A stretch of DNA of 41,540 bases from Holosporaceae bacterium (lineage in GTDB: Bacteria; Pseudomonadota; Alphaproteobacteria; UBA3830), in assembly GCA_031257475.1 (NCBI GenBank), contig JAIROP010000019.1:1-41540 (forward strand). The letters run 5' to 3'. Positions 35,331 through 41,540 of this stretch are shown here, one piece after another; within the stretch, counting starts at the first letter, position 1; each line of letters opens with the position of its first letter. Made by a program: the position numbers and the translations under genes. Below the pieces are notes generated by a model. That model did not search any database, was not told the origin of the DNA, and worked only from the letters and a program-made list of their open reading frames with translations.

Positions 35331-35770
35331 GACCTATCCCCTCCGTACACTCCCCGATATTGGGCGTCTTCCGCCTCAGCCGTTTTTGTTTTGCCTCCAG
35401 GATGCCGATAACCGCTCTCCCGAGGCCCTGGAAAATCATCACTCAACGTCTTTGCCTGGGAAATCAGGTTGTCGTTGTCACTAAACCGATCAACCCGCAC
35501 CACCAGCTGCCTAACGATATCTTCATTAATTTTCATGATGCGATACAGCTCAGCCACCAGCGGACCATCCGCCTTTATCTGCATTGCGTAATAATGTCCT
35601 TTGTGGTTTTTTTTGATCGGGTAGGCCAAATTGCGAAAACCACAGTACTCACCACGTACAACCTCTCCACCATTCTGGGTAACAAACAGACTCAGACTCA
35701 CTCCAAGCGCCTCTATCTGCTGCTGTGACAGATCCTGGCGACCGATAAAAACACTCTCATAAAGGCTCAT
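35327..35770 (-). CDS. rpsF: 30S ribosomal protein S6
   Basis: 147 aa. The core starts [20 protein letters not shown] and contains [20 protein letters not shown] and the [20 protein letters not shown] region; a polar tail of about 40 residues extends beyond the fold. ATG 35770 has GGAG six bases upstream and begins the conserved sequence; the frame is open for another 50 codons upstream but those residues are not S6-like and run into engB. S6 pairs with S18, encoded next, on the 30S platform. Confidence 0.96.
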   Translation of the reverse strand: MSLYESVFIGRQDLSQQQIEALGVSLSLFVTQNGGEVVRGEYCGFRNLAYPIKKNHKGHYYAMQIKADGPLVAELYRIMKINEDIVRQLVVRVDRFSDNDNLISQAKTLSDDFPGPRESGYRHPGGKTKTAEAEDAQYRGVYGGDRS

Positions 35771-35843
35771 ATTGCGCTCCATAACAGCCACCTTATAACT
35801 CTTTTGGGGAAATCCTGCAACACTCTTCTTGGAATAATTGATA

Positions 35844-36458
35844 TCAACGAAAATCATAACCCTGGATAAATTTGCGTACTTCTTCCCTGAGACTCTCAAT
35901 TCCCAGCATTTTTTCTGCACTTGTCTCGATAATTTCCGGATGAGCTGCCGTGTGGGCTAAAATTTTCGTTGCAATCTCTTCTCTTACATATGTGCGATCT
36001 TTTACCTTATCAGTTTTGGTGAGAACTATTTGGTACGCCACCGCTGATCTATCCAGAAGCTCCATTATCTCCTCGTCATTTTTTTTTACACCGTGGCGGG
36101 AATCGATAAGCAAGAAAACTCTCATCAAATTCTGTCGGCCGGCCAAATAGCTTCTAATCAGATTATCCCAGGATTTTCTCGTTCCCTTGGATACCTCTGC
36201 GTAGCCATATCCTGGAAGATCTACAAGTGATATTTCATCAGCCATGGTAAAAAAGTTAATCTGCTGCGTCCTTCCTGGTGATCTGGATACTCGAGCAATC
36301 CTCCTACTACTGGTCACCGCATTTATCAGTGACGACTTGCCCACGTTGGATCGTCCTACGAAAGCTACCTCGGGCCCTTTTGCACCAGGAATCTGCCACA
36401 GCTCTGCTGCACCTGCGACAAACACACATTTGGAAAAAACATCTGCTGAGTTCTTCAA
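35844..36458 (-). CDS. engB: ribosome biogenesis GTPase EngB (YihA)
   Basis: 204 aa. GTPase motifs: G1 GRSNVGKSS, G2 region PGRTQQINFF, G3 DLPGYGYAEVS, G4 TKTDKVKDR and SAEKMLG as G5. It assists assembly of the large ribosomal subunit. The likely start is TTG 36458, overlapping the yidC stop by three bases; no clear ribosome binding site, so coupling to yidC is probable. yidC-engB is a standard alphaproteobacterial pair. rpsF follows after 73 bases. Confidence 0.93.
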   Translation of the reverse strand: MKNSADVFSKCVFVAGAAELWQIPGAKGPEVAFVGRSNVGKSSLINAVTSSRRIARVSRSPGRTQQINFFTMADEISLVDLPGYGYAEVSKGTRKSWDNLIRSYLAGRQNLMRVFLLIDSRHGVKKNDEEIMELLDRSAVAYQIVLTKTDKVKDRTYVREEIATKILAHTAAHPEIIETSAEKMLGIESLREEVRKFIQGYDFR

Positions 36459-38158
36459 CGTTCTAGATCCATATCCGTAGAATGTTTTTCTGTATTCCGG
36501 TTCTTCCCCCGCACCTCCTCCATTCTTTTGATTGAGTACTGCTGGATCATTCCTAAAATATTGCTAAATGTCCAGTATATGATAAGTCCGGATGGTAATT
36601 GGGCAAAGAGAAAAGTAAACATCACCGGCATGAGCCACATCAATGTTTTTTGCTGTGGATTCCCTGGCGGCGGGCTCATTTTTTGCTGAAACCACATGGA
36701 TATTCCCATAAGCAATGGACATACGCCAACCTGCAAAAAACCTGGTAGATTCATTGGTATTAGTCCAAACAAATTGGTAATCAACAGAGGATCCGCCTGG
36801 GATAGATCGCGAATCCATCCAATAAAGGGGGCTTGCCTCATTTCTATTGATATGTATAACACCTTGTAGAGAGCGAATAACACCGGCGATTGTAGCAACA
36901 AAGGCAAACAACCGCCAATTGGATTTATTTTTTCTTTTTTGTATACCTCCGATACTGCTTGACCTAATCGCACATTATCTCCTGCGTACTTTTGCTGTAG
37001 TGCCTGTATTTTGGGCTGAATTGCACCTAGGCGGTTCATAGAACGATAGGATTTATTTGCCAATGGGAAGAGCAACAACTTAATCAAGAGAGTAAGCAAA
37101 AGTATGCCCAGCCCCATATTGCCTACAATATTTTTGGCCAGTGCAAGGGCGTAGAGCAGCGGTTTGGTCAGCAGGTACAGAAATCCAAAATCTATCGCCA
37201 AATCAAAATGTGGCACACCAAGCTTTTTTTCATAGTCATCCAGTATTGTTATCTCTTTGGCTCCAACAAAAAGGTGGTGAGTTTTCGATACGGAAACCGA
37301 GGTCGCTGCAGGAATATTAGCCGTAACGATTGATATTCTACATATTTTTTTCTCCCCATACTGTTGTATCATGTAGCTGACCTCGCTGTGCAATTTCTGA
37401 TTTGGAATGAACGCTGTTAGCCAATATTTTTCGGTTAGGCCAAACCATCCCCCCTGAGAATGAAAAGAAATTTCCCCTTTTTTAGATATGTCTTCATAGC
37501 TTATTTCCTTTAGTTTACCGTTTATGTAGCCAATAGGTCCCTCATAGAAATTCAGAGAGTCCTCAACTGTTTCCACCTCTTTGGAAATCACTGCTACGGA
37601 TTTCAATTGCACGCTGCCTGTTCCATAATTTTTTACCTCATCGACAATTGTGATGAGATAATCGGAATCAATGAAAATACGCTTTTCGAAAAGCAACCCG
37701 TTGCCATTATCCCAGGTAAAAGTTACGGGGGAAGCCTCCGAGAGAACGGTTGAATCTGTCTTCCAACAGGAATTTTCATCTGGTAGAATCACCCCATGAT
37801 CCTCGGATGTCCAGCCGGTTTGGGCGAAGTAACTGCGACTATTTCCCATAACCTGGACATTTTCTTCGCTGTCCAGGCTTTCTCTGTATTTCTTTAGGTG
37901 GATGCTATCGATCTTTGCTCCACGGGAGGAAATGATTCCGGAAATACTAGAGGATTCCACGTGAATTTCCGTCACGTTCTCCTGCTGCACTGTGGGGGAT
38001 ATTGTCGAAACGACGCGTTTCTCCAGCGTGCTAAATTGTTCTCCCAAACTCTGTACAACAGGCGGTGTGGCCACTCTTCCAAAAAAATAAGGATAACCAA
38101 TCACAATCAACATGGAAATCACAAAAAATATGACTACATTGCGATCATTTTCTTCCAT
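36455..38158 (-). CDS. yidC: membrane protein insertase YidC
   Basis: 567 aa. An N-terminal membrane helix (VVIFFVISMLIVIGYPYFFG) is followed by a large periplasmic domain (about 30-340) and the conserved 60KD_IMP region with NMGLGILLLTLLIKLLLFPL, the KSYRSMNRLGAIQPKIQALQ loop, GGCLPLLLQSPVLFALYKVL and PSGLIIYWTFSNILGMIQQY. It inserts and folds inner membrane proteins alone or with Sec. GAGGGG lies five bases before ATG 38158. rnpA and rpmH, often upstream of yidC, are replaced here by the divergent tRNA-Lys. Confidence 0.97.
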   Translation of the reverse strand: MEENDRNVVIFFVISMLIVIGYPYFFGRVATPPVVQSLGEQFSTLEKRVVSTISPTVQQENVTEIHVESSSISGIISSRGAKIDSIHLKKYRESLDSEENVQVMGNSRSYFAQTGWTSEDHGVILPDENSCWKTDSTVLSEASPVTFTWDNGNGLLFEKRIFIDSDYLITIVDEVKNYGTGSVQLKSVAVISKEVETVEDSLNFYEGPIGYINGKLKEISYEDISKKGEISFHSQGGWFGLTEKYWLTAFIPNQKLHSEVSYMIQQYGEKKICRISIVTANIPAATSVSVSKTHHLFVGAKEITILDDYEKKLGVPHFDLAIDFGFLYLLTKPLLYALALAKNIVGNMGLGILLLTLLIKLLLFPLANKSYRSMNRLGAIQPKIQALQQKYAGDNVRLGQAVSEVYKKEKINPIGGCLPLLLQSPVLFALYKVLYISIEMRQAPFIGWIRDLSQADPLLITNLFGLIPMNLPGFLQVGVCPLLMGISMWFQQKMSPPPGNPQQKTLMWLMPVMFTFLFAQLPSGLIIYWTFSNILGMIQQYSIKRMEEVRGKNRNTEKHSTDMDLER

Positions 38159-38213
38159 AAACCCCTCTCATTTGTCGCACATAATATAGTAAGATGCCAT
38201 TTTTCAAAAGTAT

Positions 38214-38242
38214 ATTATAGAGACCATTTCGAATTTTGAGAA
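38214..38242 (-). promoter_or_regulatory. promoter for yidC and the minus-strand division/translation block
   Basis: On the minus strand: TTCTCA (38242-38237), 17-base spacer, perfect TATAAT (38219-38214), leaving a leader of about 50 bases before yidC. It is the only well-formed promoter I found ahead of this tightly packed gene block. It lies back to back with the tRNA-Lys gene. Confidence 0.6.
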
Positions 38243-38284
38243 ATCTCGACAATCTCAGCATCATATGATACAAAGCTACCGTGT

Positions 38285-38360
<76 letters not shown>

Positions 38361-38420
38361 TTTCTTATGGAAAATCCGGAGAATAGACGTTTGTCGCATA
38401 GAACGACTGCCTTAAAATAC

Positions 38421-38440
38421 CCTCTGTATCAGAGGCTTTT
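38421..38440 (+). terminator. possible terminator after tRNA-Lys
   Basis: CCTCTG (38421-38426), loop TAT, CAGAGG (38430-38435), then CTTTT. The stem is short and the T-run weak. An alternative hairpin uses the right arm (AGAGGC with GCCTCT, 38431-38449). Confidence 0.35.
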
Positions 38441-38535
38441 GCGGCCTCTAATTAGCATAAACAGTAAAATTATCTAAAATCACCGACTTTTTCTTCTGGT
38501 AAAAAAGTCTCCAAAACGCAGGAGATTCTCCAAAC

Positions 38536-38568
38536 GAGCGGTGGTGGAGAATTGCCTTACCGCCGCTC
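38536..38568. repeat. 10-bp inverted repeat (stable hairpin)
   Basis: GAGCGGTGGT (38536-38545) pairs with ACCGCCGCTC (38559-38568), one G-T pair, loop of 13 bases. It is GC-rich against an AT-rich background. It could be a REP-like element, a structured RNA or a protein site. Confidence 0.6.
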
Positions 38569-38806
38569 TACAGATCCTCTTATTGAGGCGATTCCAGAAT
38601 TTGCTTAAAAATTGTGCAAAATTTTTCTGCTTTTTTCTTTGGAGTAGCGGATGGTACCTAAAACAGAAAAAGTCGCATCCCTGAATTTTGTTGGAGTTTG
38701 AGAGAAATTTCAAATTATATAAAGAAAAAGCTCAAAGGGAATATTTCAAGTCATTTCCGAATCCGGTTTTTTTTCAGAGTATTTGATCTGATTTGCCTGT
38801 TAAGTA

Positions 38807-39106
38807 TTACTGCATTTGATACAGTCTTTTTATAATTCTCTGCGTGTTTCTTGAGTGTTTATAGGTTTCTAATTCTTGATTCATCTCCAGATGCTGAAAG
38901 TGACAATAAATCAGATCCCTTTTCATTTCGTTTGGCCATTTGCCGCATAGTACGGCATAGATCGTATACGCCAGTTCTAATTTCACCTGCTCCGTATTCT
39001 CGGAAGCGTCATCTGGAATCATGTCGCCGTAGGTCTCGTAAAGTTCTTCATCATTCATTATGTGCAATGTTTCGATCTGTTTGATCATTTCTTTGTTCAA
39101 TTTCAT
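38807..39106 (-). CDS. hypothetical protein of the recombinase element
   Basis: 99 aa, acidic in the middle (MNDEELYETYGDMIPDDASE) and basic at the end, with no membrane segment. I do not recognise the family. ATG 39106 has AAAGGAAGT upstream, which favours it over the ATG 12 codons earlier at 39142. It is the last gene of a minus-strand series with the recombinase and its accessory module, 100 bases after the latter, so it probably belongs to the mobile element, perhaps as a regulator or directionality factor (inference only). Confidence 0.6.
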   Translation of the reverse strand: MKLNKEMIKQIETLHIMNDEELYETYGDMIPDDASENTEQVKLELAYTIYAVLCGKWPNEMKRDLIYCHFQHLEMNQELETYKHSRNTQRIIKRLYQMQ

Positions 39107-39206
39107 GGTTTTACTTCCTTTCTGATAACCTTTGTTGTCCACAACATAAGGCTATTTCGGGCTAAAGCAAGTCCAAAATTGATATTTCTCTTCTTTTTAT
39201 ATTTTA

Positions 39207-39575
39207 TCAGTTAAACAGGTAATTTTCCTGTTCACTCCACGTTTCAGGAATTTTCCCATTAATAATTTCTTGTACCGAGACATTTTTCGGCGTCCATCCT
39301 CGCATAATCAGCTTCTTTATCCTCGGACTGAGGCAGTTTAGCGATAGAATTCCGCGCAGATATCGTGGCGAGATGTTGTTGAGTTGACAGAATTCATTGA
39401 AGCCGAGGCTTTGATCTTCGAGAAGTTTTTTCTCCCAAATATAAGCTTTAGCCAGGAGTTTTGCGAGCGGTGTGTTGGTGAAGCTATCGTTTGGCTTGAT
39501 GACGCAAGCTTTTCTGCCTTTTTTCGTGTCGATCTTTAGGGGAACGAATATTTCTTGGATTAGGGTATCTGTCAT
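39207..39575 (-). CDS. stand-alone module homologous to recombinase C-termini (HTH)
   Basis: 122 aa. It aligns from memory with the C-terminal extension of long alphaproteobacterial serine recombinases: a strand V-P-L-K-I-D with GRKACVIKP, LAKLLAKAYIWEKKLLEDQS, a helix-turn-helix (FCQLNNISPRYLRGILSLNC), LSPRIKKLIMRGW, then PETWSEQENYLF with the W-x-E-Q end. The recombinase upstream stops just where this extension would begin, so recombinase and module seem to be split into two genes 40 bases apart. It probably contributes DNA-site recognition. AGAGAG lies before ATG 39575. Confidence 0.7.
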   Translation of the reverse strand: MTDTLIQEIFVPLKIDTKKGRKACVIKPNDSFTNTPLAKLLAKAYIWEKKLLEDQSLGFNEFCQLNNISPRYLRGILSLNCLSPRIKKLIMRGWTPKNVSVQEIINGKIPETWSEQENYLFN

Positions 39576-39615
39576 AGAGGACTCTCTTTCAATGATTTTC
39601 TAATACTTAAGACTG

Positions 39616-40935
39616 TCACGAAGCCAGTTCTATCAATAGATTGTCGAAGCCGTCGAGGTTGAGGTTCAGCTTGAGGCCGTTTTCGTGAATTTCGACGGTA
39701 TTAACCAGGAGTCGGACGATTTTTCTTTGTTCCGCCTGGTAAAGGTAATTCCAAGCTTCGTTGAGGTTTTTCAGGGCTGTCATGATATCGCTCTTGTTGA
39801 TATTTCTGCGCTCGTCTACCAGTTTGTTGAGCCTCATCACCACTTCCGGAGACTTCAGGATTCGGAGAACTTCGTCAATGACGTTTCGCTCCAGAATCTC
39901 TGCCGGAACGCTCTTGTGAAACGCTTTGCAATTACCGTATTTTGCGTGGTTGCCGCAGGTGTAGTAATGATATTTCGTGTTGCAATTTTTTCTGGAAGAA
40001 GAGGCTTTCATGAGGCAATTGCAGGTCGCGCAGCGGACAAAGCCGGACAACAGTGCCCTGCTGAACGGCCGACATTTCGTTTTTTCTTTTGCTCCATCGG
40101 CATGTTTTGCAAAAATCTCCTGCACCTGATTCCAGGTTTCTTCGTCAATGATGGCTTCGTGTTCGCCCTGATAGACAGAGCCTTTGTGCGTCACGCATCC
40201 CTTAAAATACGGATTTTGCAGGATTCTCTGCACCGCCTTCGGTTCGAAAAGTTGTCCGCCGAGGATTTTTCCGCTTTTCTGCGGACGGATTCTTGTTCTG
40301 TATCCGAGCCTGTTCAGCAATTTTGCGACTCCGCAGTAGGATTCGGTTTTTATAAATTCATTGTAGATCAGCCTCACTATTTTCGCTTCTTCTTCGTTGA
40401 TAATCAGCTTGCGATCTTTGACTTCGTAGCCGAGCATCACGATTCCTCCCATCCACATGCCTTTTTTCAACGATGACGCGAATTTATCTCGAATACGTTC
40501 ACCTGTGACTTCACGTTCAAACTGAGCAAAAGAAAGAAGCATGTTCAGCATTAATTTTCCTGAGGACGTAGACGTGTTAAACGCCTGAGTTACCGAAACA
40601 AATCCGACGTTGTGTTTTTCGAACAGTTCCACGATTTTGGAAAAATCGAACAACGAGCGTGAAAGTCTGTCGATTTTGTAGACCACCACCATGTCGATCA
40701 GACCCGCCTCAACGTCGTCAAAAAGCTCCTGCAGAGCTGGTCTGTCCATGTTTCCGCCGGAAAATCCGCCGTCATCGTAGTGTTTGGATATCAATTTCCA
40801 GTTTTCATGAGTTTGGCTGGCGATGTAATTTTCACCGGATAAACGCTGTGCGTCCAGGCTATTAAAATCCTGCTCCAGTCCATCGTCGTTGGATTTTCTC
40901 GTATAAATTGCACATCTCAGAGGTGTTTTCTTCAT
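39616..40935 (-). CDS. large serine recombinase
   Basis: 439 aa. The N-terminal resolvase domain has catalytic S15 in YTRKSNDDGLEQDFNSLDAQ, YDDGGFSGGNMDRPAL, VVVYKIDRLSRSLFDF and FAQFEREVTGERIRDK. The recombinase domain follows (GYEVKDRKL, NRLGYRTRIR, NPYFKGCVTHKG), then a zinc ribbon (CATCNCLM, then YYTCGNHAKYGNCKAF) and a short coiled region. Such enzymes integrate and excise DNA through a Ser-DNA intermediate at short att sites. ATG 40935 lies three bases after the DUF2924 stop with GGAG upstream. It looks intact. Confidence 0.93.
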   Translation of the reverse strand: MKKTPLRCAIYTRKSNDDGLEQDFNSLDAQRLSGENYIASQTHENWKLISKHYDDGGFSGGNMDRPALQELFDDVEAGLIDMVVVYKIDRLSRSLFDFSKIVELFEKHNVGFVSVTQAFNTSTSSGKLMLNMLLSFAQFEREVTGERIRDKFASSLKKGMWMGGIVMLGYEVKDRKLIINEEEAKIVRLIYNEFIKTESYCGVAKLLNRLGYRTRIRPQKSGKILGGQLFEPKAVQRILQNPYFKGCVTHKGSVYQGEHEAIIDEETWNQVQEIFAKHADGAKEKTKCRPFSRALLSGFVRCATCNCLMKASSSRKNCNTKYHYYTCGNHAKYGNCKAFHKSVPAEILERNVIDEVLRILKSPEVVMRLNKLVDERRNINKSDIMTALKNLNEAWNYLYQAEQRKIVRLLVNTVEIHENGLKLNLNLDGFDNLLIELAS

Positions 40936-40938
40936 GGT

Positions 40939-41379
40939 TTATGCTCCTGCCACACCGAAAAATTTTAACCCGTTCCATTTTGTGCCGGTGATTTTTGTAG
41001 CTATCGAAGAAAGCGATTTGTAAATTTCACCGGAGTAGGAAAAACCGTCTGGAACCACCAGAACTTCAATGACGTTGCCTTTGTATTCCTTCATTATTTT
41101 GGTTCCGATCATCGGTCTGAACTTCTTGCTACCAATAGCTTTTGGTCTTTTTATTTCCCGTGCAGCGGCTTGAATCTTATCTCTGGTGGCTTCGTCGACT
41201 CCGCCGTAGGCCAGCTCCTGAATGCGGTAGGCGATCTTGGCTATCATGTATTCTCGGCTGGAAATGGCTGGCGGGTGATCGAACATCCTCTCCCACAGAG
41301 CCTTTAGCTCCGAAATCTTCTTGTCCTGCAAACTCAGAATCTGGCGCATGATTTTAAGGTCTTCACTTTTATCAATCAT
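40939..41379 (-). CDS. DUF2924 protein, recombinase partner
   Basis: 146 aa. The N-terminal helical half has LKALWERMFDHPPAISSREY and IAYRIQELAYGG; the C-terminal half has GTKIMKEYKGNVIEVLVVPD, GFSYSGEIYKSLSSIATKIT and GTKWNGLKFFG, the DUF2924 signature. These proteins are encoded beside serine recombinases in alphaproteobacterial mobile elements; the molecular role is unknown. ATG 41379 has AAGGAG upstream. The recombinase starts three bases after its stop, so the two are translationally coupled. Confidence 0.88.
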   Translation of the reverse strand: MIDKSEDLKIMRQILSLQDKKISELKALWERMFDHPPAISSREYMIAKIAYRIQELAYGGVDEATRDKIQAAAREIKRPKAIGSKKFRPMIGTKIMKEYKGNVIEVLVVPDGFSYSGEIYKSLSSIATKITGTKWNGLKFFGVAGA

Positions 41380-41396
41380 ATATTATCTCCTTGTAG

Positions 41397-41540
41397 TCAA
41401 AGCTTTCTGCTAGGCATATTTACTCTCCATTTGCGGTCGGAGTCAAGCTCTAATTTCGTATTTTTCTCTCCAATACGAGCCTCTTTCGCCTTCACCATGC
41501 GAACTATTCCGGTATATATTATTTTTGCCAATTGGGCGGG
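41397..41540 (-). CDS. 3' end of a further element gene (partial)
   Basis: The minus-strand frame is open from the window edge to a TGA at 41399-41397 (47 codons), reading a basic peptide with MVKAKEARIGEKNTKLELDS and WRVNMPSRKL at the end. It stops 17 bases before DUF2924 starts, on the same strand, as expected of an operon neighbour. The family cannot be told from the tail. Confidence 0.5.
   Translation of the reverse strand, partial: PAQLAKIIYTGIVRMVKAKEARIGEKNTKLELDSDRKWRVNMPSRKL

Larger units (their letters stand above)
38361..38806. other. intergenic interval after tRNA-Lys with several hairpins
   Basis: About 450 bases without a supported gene. It holds overlapping hairpins at 38421-38449 and a strong one at 38536-38568. 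A 77-codon minus-strand frame (38480-38713) has no recognisable domain and no clear ribosome binding site. The far boundary of the recombinase element may lie here, but I cannot identify attachment-site repeats. Confidence 0.5.
38807..41540 (-). mobile_element. part of a serine-recombinase integrative element
   Basis: Four complete genes and one partial gene, all minus strand, centred on a large serine recombinase with a DUF2924 partner, the usual pair in alphaproteobacterial prophages and islands. The element runs beyond the right edge. Its left border lies somewhere between tRNA-Lys (38360) and 38807; no flanking repeat was identified. Confidence 0.55.

Noticed and set aside
35771-35920. 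50-codon N-terminal extension of ribosomal protein S6
   Set aside because: Not S6-like and overlaps the end of engB; the ATG at 35770 has a proper GGAG and begins the conserved fold.
38480-38713. 77-codon minus-strand frame after tRNA-Lys
   Set aside because: Basic, no known domain and dominated by a strong inverted repeat; more likely structured non-coding DNA.
39685-40476. 263-codon plus-strand frame opposite the recombinase
   Set aside because: Pure antisense of a well-supported recombinase gene, with a composition typical of shadow frames.

Overview
The window is a chromosomal segment of an alphaproteobacterium, most likely a host-associated one of the Holosporales/Rickettsiales type. 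The evidence is a MipZ division ATPase, an alpha-type SspB adaptor, an unbroken division and murein (dcw) cluster, an AmpG-like MFS permease, an exported DUF2608 protein, modest GC content, and a serine recombinase with a DUF2924 partner, an arrangement common in alphaproteobacteria. The lineage is inferred from gene content; no rRNA gene is present.

Left part (1-9.6 kb, accessory). A hybrid sensor kinase with two receiver domains has a possibly disrupted 5' end at a 10-bp tandem duplication. It is followed by a two-gene unit: an alpha-helical protein resembling DUF6880 and a SWIM zinc finger-SNF2 helicase fusion. After a gap with minus-strand coding remnants comes an NfeD-like membrane protein paired with a flotillin/SPFH protein behind a good sigma70-type promoter.

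Middle part (9.8-24.5 kb, mostly plus strand). In order: folB and fused folKP (folate), typA, an AmpG-like permease, a HIT protein, an exported HAD-like DUF2608 protein, tRNA-Thr(GGT), rnhB and an orphan Flp pilin of 55 codons. A minus-strand block follows (tRNA-His(GTG), sspB, cpoB). Then come potB-potC permeases without potA or potD, mipZ, lysC, a nitronate monooxygenase-like flavoprotein and a TatD nuclease.

Right-centre (24.5-38.2 kb, all minus strand). The order is yidC, engB, rpsF, rpsR, an NhaD-type antiporter, rsmH, ftsL, ftsI, murE, murF, mraY, murD, ftsW. Many neighbours overlap by 1-20 bases, so much of this block is probably translationally coupled. It joins membrane protein insertion, ribosome biogenesis, lipid II precursor synthesis (meso-DAP type, from the MurE DNPR motif) and septal murein assembly. 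mraZ and rplI are not at their usual places.

Right end (38.3-41.5 kb). After tRNA-Lys(CTT) lies part of an integrative element running off the window: an unknown 99-aa protein, a stand-alone module homologous to recombinase C-termini, a large serine recombinase, a DUF2924 protein and the C-terminus of another gene. I found no CRISPR array, rRNA or intact insertion sequence. The observations most worth checking are the kinase frame break, the DUF6880/SWIM-SNF2 unit, the split recombinase system and the orphan pilin.
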